Positions 46,525 to 55,522 are shown, counted from the stretch's first letter. The stretch: DNA of 64,000 nucleotides from Pseudohalioglobus lutimaris (GCF_002866825.1 NZ_PKUS01000008.1:62001-126000); one strand, 5' to 3'. Notes: a model not told the origin generated them from the letters alone. Numbers and translations: made by a program.

Positions 46525-47322
46525 CTAGATTACGCTGTCCCCGCGCAGTTTCTCGACCAGAGCAGCGGCTACTTCTGCCGCAGAGCCCTGGAGGAACTCA
46601 CAGTTGCCCTGAACTTCAGGTACGTATTGTTTATCCAAAACAACGCGAGGGCTAAGGTCATCTTCCGACAAGCCCAGGTCGGCGACAGAAAGGCAGGTCG
46701 GTTTTTTCTTGCGCGCTGCCATTTTTGCCTTGGCGGTCGGGAATCGAGGGTCTCCGAGTTCGTTGCTGATGGTGACAACTGCAGGCATCGCTCCGGTGAC
46801 GACTTCATCACCGTCCGGCGTCGCGCGAACGACGGTCAGTGAAGCGCCATTGGCTTCCACTGCGCGGGCGAGGGGAACTACCGGGACTCCCAGTATTTCA
46901 CCGACCAGGGCCGGCACCACGCCCTGGTCGTCGTCGGATGCTTGTCTACCGCAGAGTATCAGGTCGGCGCCATCGGTGCTGTTGACATAAGCGGCCAGTA
47001 TGTTGGCCGTCACCTGGCTGTCCAGGGTTTGTGGATCGACTTCGATGGCGACGGTTTCATCGGCGCCCAGCGCGGCACACTGCTTGAGCAGTGCTTTCTG
47101 GTCCTGGCCGATAGAGACCGCGGTGATACTGCAGTCTACTCCGGCGTCGCGGATTCGCAGTGCCGCTTCCATGGCCTGTTCGTCGTACCCATTGATGAGG
47201 CGGGGGATAGCCGACACTTCCAGGGTCTTGCCGTCGGCACCGATATTCAGGTTGCCCGCCAGCGCGTAGTTGTTGACCGCGTCCGGGTCCAGTACTTCTT
47301 TTACGCATACAATAATTCGCAT
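46525..47322 (-). CDS. etfB: Electron transfer flavoprotein beta subunit (no partner alpha)
   Basis: 265 residues. ETF-beta/FixA family, AMP-binding subunit: MRIIVCVKEVLDPDAVNNYA, then NGYDEQAMEAALRIRDAG, LGADETVAIEVDP, and LILCGRQASDDDQGVVPALV. ATG at 47322 with GGGAG upstream. An alpha subunit normally follows; none is found in this window, so the partner must be encoded elsewhere or supplied by the housekeeping ETF. Same operon as the nitronate monooxygenase-like gene and the LLM gene, suggesting electron transfer linked to that pathway. Confidence 0.87.
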   Translation of the reverse strand: MRIIVCVKEVLDPDAVNNYALAGNLNIGADGKTLEVSAIPRLINGYDEQAMEAALRIRDAGVDCSITAVSIGQDQKALLKQCAALGADETVAIEVDPQTLDSQVTANILAAYVNSTDGADLILCGRQASDDDQGVVPALVGEILGVPVVPLARAVEANGASLTVVRATPDGDEVVTGAMPAVVTISNELGDPRFPTAKAKMAARKKKPTCLSVADLGLSEDDLSPRVVLDKQYVPEVQGNCEFLQGSAAEVAAALVEKLRGDSVI

Positions 47323-47335
47323 CGTTTTTCTCCCG

Positions 47336-47617
47336 TCAATTATCCATCAGGGTAAGGCTCTCTTCTTCGCACCACACCGCGTCTCTGGAATAGGCCTCCG
47401 GCTTTTGCGTCAGCTCCGCCAGCAGGTACCAGCGCCAGGGTGAGCCGCCGAAATTAAAGTCACGGTAATCCCCGGTCAGGGTGCCGACGAAAAACTGGCG
47501 TCCCGCGTATTTTGTCTCCGCTATGGGCGCACCGCCTTCGCACTCGGCCCGCCTGCCCCGGTAATCAGCATTGAAGCCGCTGACGAAGGGGGCATCAGGG
47601 CCTTGTTCAGTCGTCAT
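47336..47617 (-). CDS. Hypothetical small protein
   Basis: 93 residues from the ATG at 47617, which overlaps the end of the upstream nitronate monooxygenase-like gene by 11 bp. Rich in aromatic residues (FVSGFNADYRGRR; YAGRQFFVGTLTGDYRDFNF; SPWRWYLLAELTQKPEAYSR), with no membrane segment and only two cysteines. I do not recognise a family. Its place inside the leftward operon, 13 nt before etfB, is the best evidence that it is real. Confidence 0.65.
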   Translation of the reverse strand: MTTEQGPDAPFVSGFNADYRGRRAECEGGAPIAETKYAGRQFFVGTLTGDYRDFNFGGSPWRWYLLAELTQKPEAYSRDAVWCEEESLTLMDN

Positions 47618-48713
47618 CGTCACTCGCAAAACGATCAAACACGTCCAGGGCCTCTTCCACTATGTCGGAGAGAATCTGTCGCGCCGGTTTCATTTCGGTT
47701 ACGTAGTGGATGCCCTGGCCAGCAGCCTCAGTCATCAGGTCTTTGCGTTGGTAGTCCAGCGAACCCTGGATGTAGTCTGAAGATAGCATCATTTGTAGTG
47801 GCGCCTTGAGCACAGGGGGTGCATCTGGCCCCAGCCACTCGTCATGCCAGGGGCAGCGTGTGGTGCGCATGGTGTAGCCGGAAATGCAGTTTGAGTAGAC
47901 GGTGTCGGTAGCCTCGCACTCCAGCAGGCGTTCTTTCAACGGCTGGTTGAGGTCTGACTCACGGGATGCAAGCCACAGTGACCCGGTCCATACACCGGAG
48001 GCGCCAAGAGCCAGGGTGGCAGCCAGGTGGCGGCCCGTGGTAATGCCTCCGGCAGCAAGAACGGGAATACCCCGCTGCTCTGCCAGGTCCACCACCTGTG
48101 GCACGATTGACAGTGTGCCAATCTGTCCAGTGTGCCCTGCGGCATCGAAACCCTGTGCGATGATGCAATCAACGCCCGCATCGATTTGCTTCTGTGCCTG
48201 GCGCGGAGTGCCCACCAGCCCCCAGACCATCATGCCCTGGGCATGAGCTCTTTCGAGGAGAAATTTCGGTGAACCCAGGCCAGAGGCGAACACCGGAACA
48301 TTCTCTTCGAATACCACTTCCAGCTGCGCCAGTGCCCGCGCCTGGTCGAGGCCTCCCCAGGTGTATAGGTCGGGAGCCTCTTTGGGGTCGGGTACGTCGT
48401 ACTTGGCTTTAATTTGTTGTTCGAAATCCCGCGATTCTTTGGGAATCATCGCCATCAGTTCTTCGACGGTTCGTTCCTCCTCCACGGAGGCGGGCAGCAC
48501 CAGGTCGATACCGAACTTCTTGTCGCCGATACGCTCGCGAATCCAGCGGATATCGGCCCGGATGTGCTCTGGCGGATGCATTGCCTCGCCTAGCACTGCG
48601 AAACCGCCAGCGTTGATCACCGCAACGGCAACATCTTTACAGTGGGTGAAGGCAACGATGGGGTACTCAATGCCCAGCTTCTCACATAGGAGGGTATGCA
48701 ATGGATCGCTCAT
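47607..48713 (-). CDS. Nitronate monooxygenase-family (NPD) FMN protein
   Basis: 368 residues from the ATG at 48713. TIM-barrel FMN protein of the 2-nitropropane dioxygenase/enoyl reductase group: IEYPIVAFTHCKDVAVAVIN, then DCIIAQGFDAAGHTGQIGTL (flavin histidine), VLAAGGITTGRHLAATLALG, and GASGVWTGSLWLAS. In this superfamily, function ranges from nitronate oxidation to FabK-type enoyl reduction; the context favours an enoyl-CoA or enone reduction role. First gene of the leftward operon; its promoter region is shared with the MBL gene. Confidence 0.83.
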   Translation of the reverse strand: MSDPLHTLLCEKLGIEYPIVAFTHCKDVAVAVINAGGFAVLGEAMHPPEHIRADIRWIRERIGDKKFGIDLVLPASVEEERTVEELMAMIPKESRDFEQQIKAKYDVPDPKEAPDLYTWGGLDQARALAQLEVVFEENVPVFASGLGSPKFLLERAHAQGMMVWGLVGTPRQAQKQIDAGVDCIIAQGFDAAGHTGQIGTLSIVPQVVDLAEQRGIPVLAAGGITTGRHLAATLALGASGVWTGSLWLASRESDLNQPLKERLLECEATDTVYSNCISGYTMRTTRCPWHDEWLGPDAPPVLKAPLQMMLSSDYIQGSLDYQRKDLMTEAAGQGIHYVTEMKPARQILSDIVEEALDVFDRFASDDDD

Positions 48714-48850
48714 AGTGGAATTTCCCGTAATCAATTTTTCACAGTGAATAGCGGGGCAAACCCGCGTGCCGCCGCACCTCGTTTAATGCTCTGAAATCTA
48801 CAGACTCCGATGAACAAAAGAAACTCCCTGCACGACCCATAGCCTATAGA

Positions 48851-48885
48851 TGTCCAAAAATGAGGCGCTGTAGGCCGGAATTGAT
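48851..48885 (+). repeat. Four-copy upstream element, copy B
   Basis: 35-nt core in the divergent gap between the nitronate monooxygenase-like gene and the MBL gene, oriented toward the MBL gene. Identical to copy E at 31 of 35 positions, including unbroken TAGGCCGGAATTGAT and TGTCCAAAAA. Confidence 0.8.
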
Positions 48886-48931
48886 CCGCGCCTGTGACTA
48901 GAATGCTGGAGAGCCCGGGATTATTGAGCGT

Positions 48932-49792
48932 ATGCAAAATCGCGTGGAGGAAAATCAGGTGCAATTCAGGATCGTGACCGTGGTTGAAAATCGCGTGCCA
49001 CAGGGGCTGACCCCGCTGCTGGGTGAGCACGGCCAGGCGTTCTTTATCGACTGCGGAGACAGGCAACTGTTGTTCGACACAGGGCAGGGGTTGTCGTTGC
49101 TGCACAATGCTGATGCCCTGGGTATTGACCTGTGTACTATCAATGCGGTGGTGCTTAGTCACGGCCATTTTGATCATGCAGGTGGGCTGCTACACCTGCT
49201 GCAGCGCACTGCGGATTTTGACCTGTTCGCCCACCATGATGCCTTTGAGAGGAAGATGGTAAATGTGCGGGGGACACTGTTTCCTGTGGGCGTGAACGAC
49301 GATCGTGCGGCGCTGGAAAATGCGGGTGTGCGGTTGCAACTTGCCAGCGGACCACAGGAGATCATGCCCGGTGTTATCGCCACCGGCAGTATTCCGCGGC
49401 GCAACGAGTTTGAGGAAATCGAACCGATTTTCTTTTGCGGTCAGCCGGGTGCTGAATGCCATGACAGTTTGGAGGATGACCAGGCGCTGGTACTGGATAC
49501 GCATAAAGGTAGCGTAATTTTAATGGGATGTGCTCACAGTGGCCTGATCAATACCTTGCATCATGTCGCGGAAATCACTGGTTGCAGTAAGGTGCATGCG
49601 ATTCTCGGAGGCCTTCACCTGGAACATGCCGGCCAGGACAGAATCGAGCGCATGCTCGCTCATCTGCGAGAGTTTGAAGTGGATAGAATGGTCGTGGGTC
49701 ATTGCACGGGTATGCGCCCAACTGCGCAGCTGATGAACGTACTGGGTGACCGCGTATGCGCTAATCAGGTTGGCTATGAGCTGGTGATTTAG
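48932..49792 (+). CDS. MBL-fold metallohydrolase (dihydropterin-synthase-like group)
   Basis: 286 residues. Metallo-beta-lactamase fold with the two-metal motif SHGHFDHAGGL near residue 76 (HxHxDH-like), LLFDTGQGLSLLHNA before it, and late ligands in MGCAHSGLINTLH and ILGGLHLEHAGQ. This group includes the archaeal 7,8-dihydropterin-methyl phosphate synthase and many uncharacterised hydrolases. Cytoplasmic, no signal. Points toward the CoA-transferase gene 185 nt downstream. Confidence 0.84.
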   Translation: MQNRVEENQVQFRIVTVVENRVPQGLTPLLGEHGQAFFIDCGDRQLLFDTGQGLSLLHNADALGIDLCTINAVVLSHGHFDHAGGLLHLLQRTADFDLFAHHDAFERKMVNVRGTLFPVGVNDDRAALENAGVRLQLASGPQEIMPGVIATGSIPRRNEFEEIEPIFFCGQPGAECHDSLEDDQALVLDTHKGSVILMGCAHSGLINTLHHVAEITGCSKVHAILGGLHLEHAGQDRIERMLAHLREFEVDRMVVGHCTGMRPTAQLMNVLGDRVCANQVGYELVI

Positions 49793-49977
49793 GCCGCCGC
49801 CCAATGCCCGGGGCGCTGGCCTGAAGCAACCTTATATTGTCCGTTTTTGAATTCCCTGCGGCGGCCGATTTCGCGGGTTTTCATTACACTGTTACCCCTG
49901 CGCGAGCGCGGTTAAAAAACCGGCCGTGTCCTCCACAGAGGGCCTGCGCAACACGAGAGCGGAAAGAGGTAAACGCA

Positions 49978-51237
49978 ATGAGTGATATGACCGGTAATGA
50001 TACTGACTTCAGCAATGGCCCACTGAGCGGATTGCGGGTGCTGGATTGCTCCACCATGTTAGCCGCGCCTTACGGGGCCACCCTGTTAGGCGATATGGGT
50101 GCCGACGTGATCAAGATCGAGTCTCATCATGGCGATGACAGCCGCAAGTTCGGGCCTATGCGTGGAGAAGACGCCGGGCCTTTCCTCAGTTTGAATCGCA
50201 ACAAGCGAGATATGGTCCTGGACTTGCGGCAGCAGGAGGCGCAGCGGGTTTTTGCCGATGTGGCCAGCACGGCGGACGTACTGATCACCAACGTACGCGA
50301 GCCGGCCCTGAGCAAGTTGGGTATCAGTTACGAGCAGGTCAAAGCGCACAAGCCAGATATTATCTGGATTCGCGTCACCGCCTTTGGGCCCGATGGGCCC
50401 TATGACGGTCGCCCGGGTATTGATTTTCTGGTCCAGGGCTACGCCGGTGTCCTGGCGCTCAACGGCGAGCCTGACGGGGAGCCTGTGCGCACCAGTTTTC
50501 CGGCGGTAGACGTGATGACCTCCATGATGGTGGCCAACGCTGCCCAGGCAGCACTGCGCGTGCGAGACCGCACTGGTGAGGGGCAGCGCATCGAAGTGTC
50601 TCTACTGGATACGCTGGTGCATGCTCAGGCCAGCTCCATTGGTACGTACCTGACCACGGGAGAAATACCCGAGCGCACCGGCAACCGCAGCCTGGCTTTT
50701 GCTCCCTCCGGCTGTTTCCCGACCCGTGACCGTCACCACGTGGTCATCACCACGCCGGGTGAGAAGTTTTTCGCGAATATCTGCCGTGCGCTGGCAACAG
50801 ACTGGGACAGTGACACACGATTTGCCAATGCTGCCGCCCGCAAGGCCAACGAAGACGAACTCGACCGCTTGATTAGCGAGCGTACGTGCCAGTTCGACCG
50901 CCAGGATCTGGTGGAAAAACTGGTGGCCGCAGACGTGCTGGTAGCGCCTATCAATACGCCCGCGGAGGTACCCCTGGACCCGCAGATCAGGCATAACAAT
51001 ATGCTGGTGGATGTCGTCCATCCGGAGTACGGGGAAGTCACGGTCACCGGTATACCCATTCGCTTCTACGGTACACCCTGTGAGGTGCGTCAGCACCCCC
51101 CGTTGCTTGGGGAGCACACCCGGGAGTTGCTAGCGGAGGCCGGTTACGGCGCCGGGGATATCGATGAGCTGATCCGCAAGGGCCTGGCTGCTGACAACGC
51201 GGACATCAAGCGCAGGCGAAAGCAACGACGCGGCTGA
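49978..51237 (+). CDS. Family III CoA-transferase (CaiB/BaiF)
   Basis: 419 residues from the ATG at 49978 with GGAAAGAGGT upstream; the longer frame to 49837 has no matching signal. Formyl-CoA transferase fold: VLDCSTMLAAPYGATLLGDM, then GADVIKIE and NRNKRDMVLDL. The catalytic Asp is in FPAVDVMTSM (Asp178), followed by RTGEGQRIEVSLLDT. Moves CoA between acyl groups, activating or recycling a dicarboxylate or aromatic acid. The acceptor is unknown. One of three such proteins in the island. Confidence 0.9.
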   Translation: MSDMTGNDTDFSNGPLSGLRVLDCSTMLAAPYGATLLGDMGADVIKIESHHGDDSRKFGPMRGEDAGPFLSLNRNKRDMVLDLRQQEAQRVFADVASTADVLITNVREPALSKLGISYEQVKAHKPDIIWIRVTAFGPDGPYDGRPGIDFLVQGYAGVLALNGEPDGEPVRTSFPAVDVMTSMMVANAAQAALRVRDRTGEGQRIEVSLLDTLVHAQASSIGTYLTTGEIPERTGNRSLAFAPSGCFPTRDRHHVVITTPGEKFFANICRALATDWDSDTRFANAAARKANEDELDRLISERTCQFDRQDLVEKLVAADVLVAPINTPAEVPLDPQIRHNNMLVDVVHPEYGEVTVTGIPIRFYGTPCEVRQHPPLLGEHTRELLAEAGYGAGDIDELIRKGLAADNADIKRRRKQRRG

Positions 51238-51319
51238 TGAACGAGAGTGTTGCCGGCTGTGCTCACAGGGGCAGTGAAGTGCTGTGTGGCTTTACCTGGC
51301 ACACTACACTTGATCGGCC

Positions 51320-52231
51320 CTAGGTCGGATCCGAGCTGAATTTGCTGATCACTTCATCCGCATAGCGATAGACGGCGTCCAGCTTAACCGCCAGGGACGG
51401 TTGCTGTTGCATGATGGCACCCACACCCATTTCCGCCAGAATGCGCTCGCTCCACGGGGTAACCTGCAGGTCGGTGACGCCCATGGATTCCAGTCGACGA
51501 ATATCTTCCACTGAAGCGGCATCGGGGCAGTGCATCATAATGTCGAAGGCTTCATTTTCCCGCCCGTATTCGCGGCGGTAATCATTCAACTGATCGATAA
51601 TTGCGGCTACCTCATCAAGGTTATGAATCACACTAACCCAGCCATCGCCATACTGCGCCGCCCGGCGCAAAGCGGGCTGAGTTGTGCCGCCCACGTAGAT
51701 CGGTATTTTCCGCTTTGGCACGGGTGCCATGATCAGCCTGTCGAAATCGTAATACTTGCCATGAAACTCCACCATCTCGCCACTCAGGAGCAGGCGGATA
51801 ATCTGGATGGCCTCATCCTGGCGCGCGCCGCGCGTTTTCTTCTCCTGTCCCAGCCACTTGAACTCCTCGGGCATCCACGCCAGGCCCACGCCCAGCGCTA
51901 CCCGGTCGTTGGATATAGCGGCGACAGAGCAGAGACTCTTCGCTTCGAGCAGGGGCTGGCGGATAGCCAGGCGTAAAACCGACGGCAGAAAGCGGATGCG
52001 CTGGGTCACTGTGGCCATATTGGCGATCGCAACCCAGGGGTCCAGTACAGGCGTGTCCAGCGGCCAGAACCGCTTCCCGTCCGGTGTATAGGGATAGGGA
52101 ACGGAGATTTCTTCCGGGAAAAAGGGCGCGTCCGCCACCTGGATGCTGTCCCAACCCGATTTATCAGCGGCGCGAGCGATCTCCTGGTGCTCAGCAGGAT
52201 CAACCATAAACATATGAAAACCGAACCTCAT
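51320..52231 (-). CDS. LLM-class F420-type oxidoreductase (TIGR03619-like)
   Basis: 303 residues, luciferase-like monooxygenase barrel. MRFGFHMFMVDPAEHQEIAR, then VTQRIRFLPSVLRLAIRQPL, VALGVGLAWMPEEFKWLGQE, and IPIYVGGTTQPALRRAAQYG, all typical of the F420-type branch. Cofactor not provable from sequence. Second gene of a leftward operon behind the BaiCD-like gene (33-nt gap); convergent with the CoA-transferase. Confidence 0.83.
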   Translation of the reverse strand: MRFGFHMFMVDPAEHQEIARAADKSGWDSIQVADAPFFPEEISVPYPYTPDGKRFWPLDTPVLDPWVAIANMATVTQRIRFLPSVLRLAIRQPLLEAKSLCSVAAISNDRVALGVGLAWMPEEFKWLGQEKKTRGARQDEAIQIIRLLLSGEMVEFHGKYYDFDRLIMAPVPKRKIPIYVGGTTQPALRRAAQYGDGWVSVIHNLDEVAAIIDQLNDYRREYGRENEAFDIMMHCPDAASVEDIRRLESMGVTDLQVTPWSERILAEMGVGAIMQQQPSLAVKLDAVYRYADEVISKFSSDPT

Positions 52232-52264
52232 CGCCGCGCCCCCGCTTTTACTTGTGTGCCTGTC

Positions 52265-54262
52265 TCAGATGGTAAGGCCGATACTTGCACCGTGACTGGT
52301 GGCCTCCGCCATATGCCTGGGTAGCCACGCCGATCCGGCCAGGTAGGTTTCGCCGATACTGCCGTCGGCTTTCAAGGCGTCATAGAGTTCGTGTCTGGAG
52401 ACAGACCCATATACCAGGACTACGCTGTCGAAACCTGCGAACTCATAGGTTTTGTCACCCCAGGAGGATACCAGTTCGATGCCCCCCGCGGTCACCGCGT
52501 TCAAGATCAGGTTTGGGTGTATCACCACGCCGCATTGTTCCATGTGCTTGAGCACCATGCCGATGGAGTAGCGGGCAACCTCGTAACCGAGATGAACCGA
52601 CTTGTGGAACACTTCTACCTGCTTGCCGCGTTCGGTCAGGTATTCAGCGACACAGGGTGTTTCGTAGTAATCTTCCTGGGAGATGATGGCGACGCGGTCG
52701 CCGGTGCTGGCCTTGCCCTGCATCACATCCCAGCCCTGTACCACGTGGGGTAGGTCGATACCGGGAATGTCCTCGGGTACGCGGGGTGTCGACCCCGTGG
52801 CGATAACCACTGCATCCGGCTCCAGCGCTTTGATCCCTTCAATTTCTACAGACGTTTCCAGGCGCACATCAACGCCCACACGCTGCATTTCGTTCTCTTC
52901 AAAATAAACCTGGTCTTCAAAATCATCGCGCCCCGGGGACCTGGCGGCGATCAACAGTTGCCCGCCCAGGCGCTTGTTCTGGTCCAGCAATATCACCTCG
53001 TGGCCGCGCATGGCGGCGATACGCGCAGCTTCACAGCCGGCGAGTCCGCCACCGACCACGACCACGCGCTTGGCCTGCTCTGCCGGCTGGTACTTCTCGC
53101 GCCACAGTAATTCCTTGCCGATCACCGGGTTGATGGAGCAGGTGGGTGTATACGGCACCGTTACCGGCTCCGAGGCCTCGTCTATACAACGGGTGCAGCT
53201 GATACAGCGGCGAATCTCGCTGAGGCGACCCTCGCGCGCCTTGTTGGCAAATTCGGGATCGGCGATACCGGCACGTACCATACCCACCAGATCGCAGATT
53301 CCATCTCTCAGTAGCTCCTCCGCCAACACCGGGTCATTGCAGCGGCCGGTAAAAAGCACTGCCGGACGAGGCTCCATTTCCGCAAGGTCGGCCATCGCCG
53401 CCTTGCCAAATTCGCGGAACTGGGCGTGGGCGTAGTAAGAATTAGGCACGTAGGAGGGCGCACCCCAGCAGTGGCCGGCGTCGATGTCGACGAAATCAAG
53501 CAGTCCGGCTTCAGCGATGCAATAGAGCATCTCGCGCAGTTCCATATTGTCGTAGCCCTGGTGCCGGAATTCAGCTCCGGCAATCCGGATGCCCAGGGCC
53601 ATGGAGTCGCCCACCCGTTCGCGTACTCTTCGAAGTGCTTCCAGCACAAAGCGTACGCGATCGGCAGGACCGCCGCCCCAGTGGTCATCGCGGCGATTGG
53701 TCACCGGTGAGAGGAAGCTGTAGGCAAGGGTTTCATGGGCGCAATGTATTTCAATTCCATCGGCACCCGCCTTCATTGCCACTTCTGCGGCATCGGCGTA
53801 GGTATTGAGGCAGAACTCGATTTCTTCCTCGCCCATGATGTGTGGAGTGTAGTCCTGGGCCGCGATGATCGGTACCGGGGAGGGCGCCCAGATCGCGTTG
53901 AGGTGTGTCAACTGTACAACAGCTACCGACCCATGCCCGTGTATCTCCTCGCAGAACCTGGCCATGTCTTCGGCGAAACCAGGGTCCTGATAAGTTGCGT
54001 AGTGAGAGGAGAAGCCGACGCCAAGGCCGATCTCATCGGGGCATTCAGGAGGGAACGGCAGGTTGAGCAACCATGTTTCACTGCCAATCCAGCCCGTACC
54101 GCCTCTTGCTTTGGCGCCGTGGTGCTCAATAAAGTGCTCGTCCAGTCGGCCTGGCGTCATCGAGGAGTTGATTGTATTGGTGGTCTCGCAGATGCGATTG
54201 GGGACCCGCATTGGTCCCACCTGCAAGGGTTCGAACAGGTGTTCGAATTTCACGTTGCTCAT
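52265..54262 (-). CDS. Fe-S flavoenzyme of the 2,4-dienoyl-CoA reductase/BaiCD type
   Basis: 665 residues. N-terminal old-yellow-enzyme barrel (about 1-370) with IEIHCAHETLAYSFLSPVTN and NRRDDHWGG. A four-Cys [4Fe-4S] motif follows, CISCTRC and then C in TPTCSINP, spaced C-x2-C-x2-C-x15-C. The C-terminal FAD/NAD domain starts RVVVVGGGLAGCEAARIAAM. Reduces enoyl- or dienoyl-CoA and bile-acid-type enones; the substrate is not inferable. Lead gene of its operon, with upstream element copy C about 93 nt before its start. Confidence 0.87.
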   Translation of the reverse strand: MSNVKFEHLFEPLQVGPMRVPNRICETTNTINSSMTPGRLDEHFIEHHGAKARGGTGWIGSETWLLNLPFPPECPDEIGLGVGFSSHYATYQDPGFAEDMARFCEEIHGHGSVAVVQLTHLNAIWAPSPVPIIAAQDYTPHIMGEEEIEFCLNTYADAAEVAMKAGADGIEIHCAHETLAYSFLSPVTNRRDDHWGGGPADRVRFVLEALRRVRERVGDSMALGIRIAGAEFRHQGYDNMELREMLYCIAEAGLLDFVDIDAGHCWGAPSYVPNSYYAHAQFREFGKAAMADLAEMEPRPAVLFTGRCNDPVLAEELLRDGICDLVGMVRAGIADPEFANKAREGRLSEIRRCISCTRCIDEASEPVTVPYTPTCSINPVIGKELLWREKYQPAEQAKRVVVVGGGLAGCEAARIAAMRGHEVILLDQNKRLGGQLLIAARSPGRDDFEDQVYFEENEMQRVGVDVRLETSVEIEGIKALEPDAVVIATGSTPRVPEDIPGIDLPHVVQGWDVMQGKASTGDRVAIISQEDYYETPCVAEYLTERGKQVEVFHKSVHLGYEVARYSIGMVLKHMEQCGVVIHPNLILNAVTAGGIELVSSWGDKTYEFAGFDSVVLVYGSVSRHELYDALKADGSIGETYLAGSAWLPRHMAEATSHGASIGLTI

Positions 54263-54354
54263 GGCGGTCTTCTCCTGATTATCTCGATGATCACGTGCTA
54301 ACAGCGCATAGACAGTCTAGAAACTATACTTGGGATAGAACAAAGGCGAGTTTA

Positions 54355-54389
54355 TTCATTTCGGGCCTAAAGCGTTCCTTTTGCGGACA
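54355..54389 (-). repeat. Four-copy upstream element, copy C
   Basis: 35-nt core on the minus strand, oriented toward the BaiCD-like gene. The most diverged copy: about 25 of 35 positions match copy E without gaps, including TGTCC, AAAA and TAGGCC. It lies in the 246-bp gap between the two leftward genes, which otherwise shows no gene. Confidence 0.6.
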
Positions 54390-54508
54390 GCTGCGACGGC
54401 GCCGGGTTACAGAGGGCATGTGGCCGCACGCAGATGGTCCGGCAGCGGCGGCGCGCGCGGCGGGTGAAGCCGTGCGCGCAGCACTGCATCAGCTTGCTAC
54501 TCTGGCGG

Positions 54509-55036
54509 TTAACTCAAAGCCTCGGCCGGGCCCGTGGGGGTCAGGATTTTCACCGCAAAGGGCCTGTCGGTCTGAGACTGGAAGTAGCCCCACGGAGGGA
54601 ACATGGCAATCAGCTTTGGCCAGAGGGCCTCGCGTTCCTCGTCGCTTGCGTCGCGGCTGGTCGCGGTCATTCTGTTGGCATCGCATTGCACGATGCACTC
54701 CGGTGTGGCGTTCAGGTTGAGCACCCAGGCCGGGTGTTCGTCATAGCCAGCCAGCGAGCCTACTACGACCATCTCCTCGCCGTGTTGCAGGAATACCAAT
54801 GGCGTGGTGCGCTCCTGTCCGGTCTTGCGCCCGACCACGGTCAGCAACAGTGTGGGCAGCCCTGAGGGCCCTGCGCCAGTGGCACGGCCCTCGGGGTTGG
54901 CCAGGTAATCGGCCACGTCTGCCTTGGCATCGCCGATAATACGGTCCATTGATGCAGTTGCGCTTTTCAGGTTTTCCCAGTCTTCATCGGACATAAAGTC
55001 CGGCTTCACCATTGCGTTGCGATTCTTTGTTGCCAT
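54509..55036 (-). CDS. DDN-type deazaflavin (F420)-dependent nitroreductase family protein
   Basis: 175 residues from the ATG at 55036 (GGAAGGG upstream). Split-barrel fold of the F420-dependent quinone/nitroreductase (Ddn) family: LLLTVVGRKTGQERTTPLVF near residue 66, then VVVGSLAGYDEHPAWVLNLN, both diagnostic. N-terminal helix of about 50 residues instead of a membrane anchor. In actinobacteria the family binds F420; this organism would need to make or import that cofactor. Divergent from the molybdenum hydroxylase operon. Confidence 0.84.
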   Translation of the reverse strand: MATKNRNAMVKPDFMSDEDWENLKSATASMDRIIGDAKADVADYLANPEGRATGAGPSGLPTLLLTVVGRKTGQERTTPLVFLQHGEEMVVVGSLAGYDEHPAWVLNLNATPECIVQCDANRMTATSRDASDEEREALWPKLIAMFPPWGYFQSQTDRPFAVKILTPTGPAEALS

Positions 55037-55212
55037 CGTCAGCCCTTCCATCTGTGATTTGGTGGATAACTGAAAACGAGTCTAGGCAGTCTTGCGTTTC
55101 ATCTCAACCGGCCTATGCGCTGTCCACCGTGCCGTCAAACGCGGGCATAATGCTAAAACGCTTTTAACAGCAATGGCTTGCGGCGCATTTGTGATTTCTG
55201 CCGCGCACTCCC

Positions 55213-55287
55213 TGTCCGAAAAAGAGATGTTGAAGGCCAGCATTGATTCTATGCAAGCTGGTGAGGGTGGCGATTAGTCATTAGACT
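55213..55287 (+). repeat. Four-copy upstream element, copy D (extended)
   Basis: 75 nt, matching copy E at 58 of 75 positions with no gaps; the 35-nt core is 55213-55247. The similarity continues about 15 bases further to AGATTGG with a one-base indel. Oriented toward the molybdenum hydroxylase operon. Here the core has AAG where the others have TAG. Confidence 0.75.
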
Positions 55288-55444
55288 TTTCCCAAGATTG
55301 GCCGTCTCTGCTGTGGCGTTCAATACCGGGAGCAATGCGCGGTAACGGTATAGTTTTTTATGAGCAATCGCCTTATTCGTGGGTGCATTGATGCAGACAG
55401 CATAGGTGCCCGCACGAGGCGACGGCAATCGAGTCCGCCTGGCG

Positions 55445-55450
55445 TATAAT
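55445..55450 (+). promoter_or_regulatory. Putative -10 box for the molybdenum hydroxylase operon
   Basis: Consensus TATAAT, 73 bases before the coxM start codon. The region 17 bp upstream does not resemble a -35 box, which would fit activator dependence; speculative. Confidence 0.4.
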
Positions 55451-55522
55451 CCGGGCAACAGCAGGGCTGGGGAGTGACGCCCCCACCGGATAAGAATCAG
55501 CCGAATGATATGGGGAGACCCG

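Larger units (their letters stand above)
55037..55522. other. Long intergenic region with repeat copy D and a TATAAT box
   Basis: 486 bases between the divergent DDN gene and coxM. It holds copy D of the upstream element, a perfect TATAAT at 55445-55450 without a matching -35, and a small TTG-start reading frame (55092-55277) whose last 20 residues are the repeat read as protein. I do not call that frame a gene. Confidence 0.6.

Noticed and set aside
55092-55277. 61-residue frame from a TTG start
   Set aside because: No ribosome-binding site, and its C-terminal 20 codons are simply the upstream element, which carries a stop codon in the other copies.
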